17,960 nucleotides of DNA, taken from CAZDRB01 sp964507925. Its GTDB lineage: Bacteria; Patescibacteriota; Microgenomatia; UBA1400; UBA12108. The notes beneath the pieces are model-generated. The model was given only the letters and a program-made list of their open reading frames with translations, had not been told where the DNA came from and searched no databases. The stretch lies in assembly GCA_964507925.1 (NCBI GenBank), contig CAZDRB010000011.1:1-17960 (forward strand), given 5' to 3'. The position numbers and the translations under genes are program-made. This document shows positions 13,684 through 17,960 of the stretch, one piece after another (position 1 is the first letter of the stretch; every line of letters begins with the position of its first letter).

Positions 13684-15528
13684 ATGAGTAGACCAAAGAT
13701 CATAGAGCCTAAGCTGACCAAGAACGCCCTTGAAGTAGCTAGAAAGAGGTATCTACGTACCGATATGAACGGCCGTGTGGTCGAGACATTGGGCGAGATG
13801 CTGTGGAGAGTTGCTTATCATATGGCCAAGCCAGAAGTTACTTGGGGAACTAACGGCGTGGTCATGGAAACTGCCACCAAGTTTTACGAACGAATGGTCT
13901 CAATGAAGATGGTGTGTGCCGGCAAGGCGATGTTTGAAGCTGGGAACCCAGGAGGTACGGGTCAGTTGTCATCGTGTTTTGTCTTGCCGATCGAAGACTC
14001 GATCTCGACAATATTTAAGACATTGGGGGATGCGGCCGTTGTGCATAAAAATAACGGTGGCACTGGATTTAACTTTAGCAAAATTAGGCCTCACGGGGAC
14101 AAGGTCAAGAATGTGCCGGGGGCTGCCTCTGGACCGGTTGATTTTTTGAGAGCTTATTCGGCGGCACTCTCGCAGATTTTGCAGGGTGCCAAGCGGCAGG
14201 GAGCAAACATTGGGATCCTGAATGTAGACCACCCTGATATTGAGGAGTTTATTGACCTAAAAGATATGGACGGTGAGATCAAGAACTTTAACGTCTCGGT
14301 TGGAGTCACGGATGAGTTTATGAAGGCAGTTGAAGAGGATAAGTACTGGAATCTGGTCAACCCGAGGAATGGAGAAGTAGTAAAAAAACTTAAGGCTAAG
14401 ACTTTGTTTAACAAAATTGCTGAACAGGCATGGAAGACAGGCGACCCAGGACTAATGTTTTTGGATACGACCGAGGCCGGTAACACGGTTCCCAACTTTG
14501 GCAAACTAGATGCGACTAATCCGTGTGGGGAGATAGCCCTATTTCCATATGAGTCGTGTAACCTGACATCAATTGATCTAGCTCGGCACCTCAATAAAGG
14601 CAAGAAGGGATGGGAAGTGGATTGGAAAGACCTCAAGGAAACAGTAAGGCTCGGGGTACGATTCCTCGATAACATGATCGAGGTCAATACGTATCCGGTA
14701 GCGGAGATTGAGGCGACGGTTAAGAATGGTAATAGGCGAATAGGCCTCGGAGTCATGGGGTTTGCCCACGCGCTGTACAAGCTTGGCGTTGCCTATAACA
14801 GCCCGGAAGCGGTCAGACTCGCTCGTGAGTATTCTAAGTTTATCTACGAAACGGCCGCGGAGATGAGCGCGGAACTTGCTGAGGAGCGGGGCAGTTTTGC
14901 CAACTGGGATCTCTCGATATATCCAGCCAAGGGTCAGCCGATGCGAAACTGTGCGGTGACCATGGTTGCACCAACGGGGACGATCTCGATACTCGCTAAT
15001 ACGAGCTCGGGAATTGAGCCTGTGTTCTCCTTGGTGACCAAAAGGCGAACCTTTTATGAGGACGATCAGAGTAATCACTCAACCAAAGAGCTACTGATGG
15101 TGGATCCTGTGTTTGAAGAGCATATTGGATCACGAAAACAAGTTCTCGAGCAAGTTGCAAATGGCGATTATTCTGGGCTGACGAGTGAGGAAAAAAAGTT
15201 GTTTGTGACGACCCATTCAATCGAGCCGGAATGGCACGTCAAGATCCAGGCTGCGTGGCAGAAACACTTTGATAACTCGATTAGTAAAACGGTTAACTTT
15301 CCGTCGTCCGCAACGGTTGAGGACGTAAAGAGCGTGTATATGCAGGCCTGGAAACTCGGGTGCAAGGGAGTCACGATTTATCGGGACGGGAGTAAAAGCG
15401 ACCAAGTATTGGTCGCAAATTCCAATAGTCAAGCACCAAGCACCAATTGTCCGGAGTGCGCGGGCAAGCTACACAAGAGTGACGGTTGTTCTAAATGTAT
15501 AGATTGTGGGTACAGCGTATGCGGATAA
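13684..15528 (+). CDS. nrdJ: Adenosylcobalamin-dependent ribonucleotide reductase, copy 2
   Basis: Complete class II ribonucleotide reductase of 614 residues without an ATP-cone. Catalytic set: Cys98 in SSCFVLP, radical Cys281 with Asn279 and Glu283 in NPCGE, Cys292 in ESCNLTS, plus APTGTI (429-434) and the SKTVNFPSSAT segment (534-544) shared by all three copies. The C-terminal zinc ribbon is intact (Cys589, 592, 602, 605, 608 and 613). Lacking the cone, it probably has no dATP activity switch, although substrate-specificity control could remain. The ATG at 13684 has only a weak purine-rich upstream region. Its stop overlaps the start of copy 3 by 10 bp, so the two are translationally coupled. 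The linker before the zinc ribbon (about 576-588) is encoded by a heptamer array. Confidence 0.95.
   Translation: MSRPKIIEPKLTKNALEVARKRYLRTDMNGRVVETLGEMLWRVAYHMAKPEVTWGTNGVVMETATKFYERMVSMKMVCAGKAMFEAGNPGGTGQLSSCFVLPIEDSISTIFKTLGDAAVVHKNNGGTGFNFSKIRPHGDKVKNVPGAASGPVDFLRAYSAALSQILQGAKRQGANIGILNVDHPDIEEFIDLKDMDGEIKNFNVSVGVTDEFMKAVEEDKYWNLVNPRNGEVVKKLKAKTLFNKIAEQAWKTGDPGLMFLDTTEAGNTVPNFGKLDATNPCGEIALFPYESCNLTSIDLARHLNKGKKGWEVDWKDLKETVRLGVRFLDNMIEVNTYPVAEIEATVKNGNRRIGLGVMGFAHALYKLGVAYNSPEAVRLAREYSKFIYETAAEMSAELAEERGSFANWDLSIYPAKGQPMRNCAVTMVAPTGTISILANTSSGIEPVFSLVTKRRTFYEDDQSNHSTKELLMVDPVFEEHIGSRKQVLEQVANGDYSGLTSEEKKLFVTTHSIEPEWHVKIQAAWQKHFDNSISKTVNFPSSATVEDVKSVYMQAWKLGCKGVTIYRDGSKSDQVLVANSNSQAPSTNCPECAGKLHKSDGCSKCIDCGYSVCG
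15417..15451. repeat. Heptamer tandem array encoding the nrdJ copy 2 linker
   Basis: Five units of the form AA-N4-C start at 15417, 15424, 15431, 15438 and 15445, an exact 7-bp period; the two central units are identical (AAGCACC). In frame they encode the polar linker ANSNSQAPSTN just before the C-terminal zinc ribbon. Confidence 0.8.
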
Positions 15529-17786
15529 CAAAAATTGTTAAGCGCGACGGGAGAGAAGTGGAGTTTTCGCTCCCTAAGCTCGCCGAGGCAATCATGAAAG
15601 CGGGGGCTCAAACCAAGGAGTTTGAGCAGGATGAGGCTAAGAGACTCGCCGAGATAGTGGTTGCACTTGCAGAAAAATCTGTTGCTCAGGACACGCCACC
15701 TACTGTGGAGCGGATCCAAGATATTGTCGAGCAAGTACTTATGGCCGGAGGTCACTACCAAACAGCCAAGGCATATATTTTGTACCGACAGGCCCGGAGT
15801 GAGGAGCGAAGGGTAGAGCGTATTATCGGGGTCAAGGATGATCTGGACTTGTCGCCTAACCAGCTCAAGGTCTTGGAGAGTAGATATCTTCTCAAGGACG
15901 AAGATGGCAAGGTTGTCGAGACACCATCGCAACTTTTTGCTCGTGTGGCCAAAACGCTTGCAAAAGTTGAAAAGAACTACAAAGCACCAAAATCCAAAAT
16001 CCAAAATATAGAGAGGGATTTTTATGAGGTAATGGCGAGACTAGAGTTTTTGCCCGCCGGGCGCACGCTAAACAACGCTGGGACGCCGCAGTCTCAGCTT
16101 GCTAATTGTTTTGTCATACCGGTTGAGGACTCGATGGAGGGGATATTTGACGCGGTTAAATGGATGGCGCTTGTGCACCAGAGAGGTGGCGGGACTGGAT
16201 TTAACTTTTCTCGGTTACGGCCAAAGGGCGATGTGGTGACCAAGAGCTCGGGCGGATTTGCGACAGGTCCAGTCTCATTCATGAAGGTTTTTGATATTGC
16301 GACCCGACAAGTGATGCAGGGTGGGAAGAAGCGCGGAGCCAACATGGGAATTTTGAACGTAGACCACCCGGATATTCTGGACTTTATTAGTGCCAAGGCC
16401 GAGCGCGGTGAGATCGAGAACTTTAATATCTCGATTGGAGTGACTGATGAGTTTATGAAGGCGGTCGAAAAGAATGGTGAGTGGCACCTCAGGAACCAGC
16501 GAACGGGCGAGATTGTGCAGACCATGAAGGCGCGAACTTTGATGAATCAATTAGTCTCGATGGCTTGGAGAACAGGGGACCCAGGACTCATTTTTCTTGA
16601 TCCAATTAATCGGAACAACCCTCTTATTGAAAAATACGGCAGGATCGATGCGACCAACCCATGTGGGGAGCAACCACTTCATCCGTTTGATGCATGCAAC
16701 CTTGGGTCAATAAATCTTGCGCGATTTATTGACTCCAAGAAAATTCCAAATTCCAAATTCCAATTTACAAACAAAAAGGAAATCAATTGGGAGAGGCTCA
16801 AGTTTGTAGTGAGGACTGGTGTGCGAATGTTAGACAATGTAATTGATGCCTGCAAGTACCCACTCCCGCAGATTACCGAGACGGTACGAGCCAATAGGAG
16901 AATAGGGCTCGGGGTCATGGGGTTTGCCGATATGCTCTACCAACTCAGAGTTGCCTATGACAGCGAAGAGGGAGTTAAGATCGCGAAAAAGGTTGCCAAG
17001 TTTGTGCAGGATGAGTCGTGGCAGATGAGCCGAGATCTTGCAAAGGAAAAGGGAGTGTTCCCTCGGTGGAAGGACTCCTCCTTCGCAAAGGCGAAGAATA
17101 AAGTAAGGAATGTCGCGATTACTACGATTGCTCCGACTGGGAGCATCTCGATGCTTGCGGACGCATCATCAGGTATTGAGCCAGTATTTGCCTTAGCTTT
17201 TACCAAGAATGTGGTCGAGGACGCGGGACTTACCTACATCAACAAATACTTTGAAAAAGAACTGGCCGAGTCTTTGTGGGCAGATGGGGACCATGAGCAT
17301 AAGGTCCGAGACAGAATCGTGCGCGAGGTGGCGGGACTCGGGAGTGTTGCGAGTGTGTCGGGAGTACCTGATGAGGTCAAGAGTGTTTATCGGACAGCTC
17401 ATGATATTGCTCCGGAATGGCACGTGAAGATGCAGGCAGCCTGGCAACTTTATACCGACAATGCGGTCTCAAAAACCATTAATTTTCCCCATACTGCAAC
17501 AATTGAGGACGTGGAGAACGCTTATATGTCAGCCTGGAAGATGGGGTGCAAGGGAATCACGATTTATCGGGACGGATCCAAGGATGTACAGATACTTAGC
17601 GTCGGGAGTGCTCCTATGACGCCAGGATCAGGTCAGATCATCCAGAGTAAGATAAGGTCGGAGTCGCTCAAGGAAAGGGCGAACAAGAACAAGCACGAGG
17701 TTTGCCCTGAGTGTGGAGGCAAGCTCGTGATCGAGGAAGGTTGTGCCAAGTGCTACGGGTGTGGATACTCGGTTTGTCAGGGGTGA
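15519..17786 (+). CDS. nrdJ: Adenosylcobalamin-dependent ribonucleotide reductase, copy 3, with ATP-cone
   Basis: Largest class II reductase (755 residues) and the only one here with an N-terminal ATP-cone (about 1-92, MRITKIVKRDGREVEF then QTAKAYILYR), so it is the copy most likely controlled by dATP. The core has Cys197 in ANCFVIP, radical Cys382 with Asn380 and Glu384 in NPCGE, Cys393 in DACNLGS, and APTGSI (538-543). The zinc ribbon is complete (Cys729, 732, 742, 745, 748 and 753). The ATG at 15519 fits the cone's normal first residues and overlaps the end of copy 2; an in-frame ATG at 15495 lies further inside copy 2 and is less likely. Two short polar peptides (about 155-164 and 409-418) are encoded by heptamer arrays. 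The order nrdR, nrdJ, nrdJ, nrdJ suggests one operon. Confidence 0.95.
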   Translation: MRITKIVKRDGREVEFSLPKLAEAIMKAGAQTKEFEQDEAKRLAEIVVALAEKSVAQDTPPTVERIQDIVEQVLMAGGHYQTAKAYILYRQARSEERRVERIIGVKDDLDLSPNQLKVLESRYLLKDEDGKVVETPSQLFARVAKTLAKVEKNYKAPKSKIQNIERDFYEVMARLEFLPAGRTLNNAGTPQSQLANCFVIPVEDSMEGIFDAVKWMALVHQRGGGTGFNFSRLRPKGDVVTKSSGGFATGPVSFMKVFDIATRQVMQGGKKRGANMGILNVDHPDILDFISAKAERGEIENFNISIGVTDEFMKAVEKNGEWHLRNQRTGEIVQTMKARTLMNQLVSMAWRTGDPGLIFLDPINRNNPLIEKYGRIDATNPCGEQPLHPFDACNLGSINLARFIDSKKIPNSKFQFTNKKEINWERLKFVVRTGVRMLDNVIDACKYPLPQITETVRANRRIGLGVMGFADMLYQLRVAYDSEEGVKIAKKVAKFVQDESWQMSRDLAKEKGVFPRWKDSSFAKAKNKVRNVAITTIAPTGSISMLADASSGIEPVFALAFTKNVVEDAGLTYINKYFEKELAESLWADGDHEHKVRDRIVREVAGLGSVASVSGVPDEVKSVYRTAHDIAPEWHVKMQAAWQLYTDNAVSKTINFPHTATIEDVENAYMSAWKMGCKGITIYRDGSKDVQILSVGSAPMTPGSGQIIQSKIRSESLKERANKNKHEVCPECGGKLVIEEGCAKCYGCGYSVCQG
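15987..16007. repeat. Heptamer tandem array inside nrdJ copy 3, first site
   Basis: Three exact copies of CCAAAAT at 15987, 15994 and 16001, preceded by a degenerate unit at 15980. Three units are 21 bp, so the frame is kept. They encode part of KAPKSKIQNI (155-164), between the ATP-cone and the catalytic barrel. Confidence 0.88.
16743..16770. repeat. Heptamer tandem array inside nrdJ copy 3, second site
   Basis: Three exact copies of ATTCCAA at 16743, 16750 and 16757, then a degenerate unit at 16764. In frame they encode most of IPNSKFQFTN (409-418), 16 residues after the second redox cysteine, where copy 2 has only a short Lys/Gly linker. Confidence 0.88.
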
Positions 17787-17788
17787 GG

Positions 17789-17794
17789 TAAAAT
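17789..17794 (+). promoter_or_regulatory. -10 element for maf
   Basis: TAAAAT (five of six matches to TATAAT) ends 6 bp before the maf ATG at 17801 and begins 2 bp after the nrdJ copy 3 stop. There is no Shine-Dalgarno sequence in between, so maf is probably transcribed separately as a leaderless mRNA. No matching -35 element was found. Confidence 0.5.
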
Positions 17795-17800
17795 ACTTTC

Positions 17801-17960
17801 ATGCAAAAGATAATTCTCGCCAGTGCGAGCCCGAGGCGAAAAGAACTTCTAGAGAAGCTGGGAGTCGAGTTTGAGATAGTAGAATCTGGATTTGACGAGG
17901 AGAGTATCCAGTCGGACGACCCCACCGAGCTTGCAGAGGAGCTCGCCATCCAAAAAGCAC
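17801..17960 (+). CDS. maf: Maf family nucleoside triphosphate pyrophosphatase, 3' end beyond window
   Basis: The first 53 codons of a Maf protein are visible. Maf proteins hydrolyse non-canonical or modified nucleoside triphosphates to monophosphates, keeping the nucleotide pool clean, and have been linked to septum-formation control. The diagnostic N-terminus is clear: strand IILASASPRRKELL (4-17) with the SxSPRR signature, then LGVEFEIVESGFDEE (20-34) and ELAEELAIQKA. The frame runs off the right edge, so the catalytic Asp and later motifs cannot be checked. The next gene after the reductases also serves the nucleotide pool, but it probably has its own promoter. Confidence 0.92.
   Translation, partial: MQKIILASASPRRKELLEKLGVEFEIVESGFDEESIQSDDPTELAEELAIQKA

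Noticed and set aside
11258..15078. Long open frames on the minus strand opposite nrdR and the nrdJ genes (for example 11258-11857, 12308-12913, 14154-14780, 14578-15078).
   Set aside because: They lie wholly or mostly opposite well-supported genes, show no family motifs and look like translations of the opposite strand.
15495..15518. Upstream ATG at 15495 as the start of nrdJ copy 3.
   Set aside because: It adds eight residues encoded within the zinc ribbon of copy 2; the ATP-cone begins naturally at the ATG at 15519.
710..16770. The tandem arrays as CRISPR or transposon ends.
   Set aside because: Units are only 7 bp without spacers, and no Cas, transposase or target-site duplication is present.
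17081..17096. Inverted repeat CTTCGC-AAAG-GCGAAG in nrdJ copy 3, encoding SSFAKAKN.
   Set aside because: It is short, and copy 2 has a segment of the same length here, so no insertion is implied. It could be a dispersed palindrome, but that needs other copies from the genome.

Overview
The window looks like chromosomal DNA of an uncultured candidate-phyla-radiation bacterium (Patescibacteria, perhaps Microgenomates). This is inferred from compact gene packing, few Shine-Dalgarno sites, several small or unrecognised proteins, and class II ribonucleotide reductases with no class I or III enzyme in view. TAA, TAG and TGA all end genes, so the standard genetic code applies. No tRNA, rRNA, CRISPR array, transposase or phage gene was found.

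Region 1 (1-7210). An L-lactate dehydrogenase gene runs off the left edge. It is divergent from cytidylate kinase (cmk), which overlaps a small membrane-protein gene. Facing these is a minus-strand cell-wall operon read from 7210 down to 1678: a class A penicillin-binding protein, a membrane-anchored family 18 glycoside hydrolase, and a second class A penicillin-binding protein. The two synthases and the hydrolase probably build and trim peptidoglycan together.

Region 2 (7211-9692). A 39-bp divergent promoter leads rightward to a nucleotide-kinase-like protein without the Walker A lysine, an M20 metallohydrolase, and a small anchored protein of unknown function.

Region 3 (9685-17786) is the most unusual part. 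A promoter and a cobalamin riboswitch precede an unknown 369-residue zinc-ribbon protein. Then come NrdR-box-like operators, nrdR, and three tandem genes for adenosylcobalamin-dependent ribonucleotide reductase (nrdJ). The first nrdJ has an in-frame TAG between its catalytic core and its C-terminal zinc ribbon; only the third has an ATP-cone. So a cobalamin-sensing RNA sits beside cobalamin-using enzymes and their nucleotide-sensing repressor. A maf gene starts at 17801 and runs off the right edge.

Two patterns run through the window. First, seven short arrays of imperfect 7-bp tandem repeats, each with its own sequence but the same period, lie both between genes and in frame inside genes. 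Second, many genes have a TATAAT-like hexamer only 6 to 10 bases before the start codon, which suggests leaderless mRNAs.
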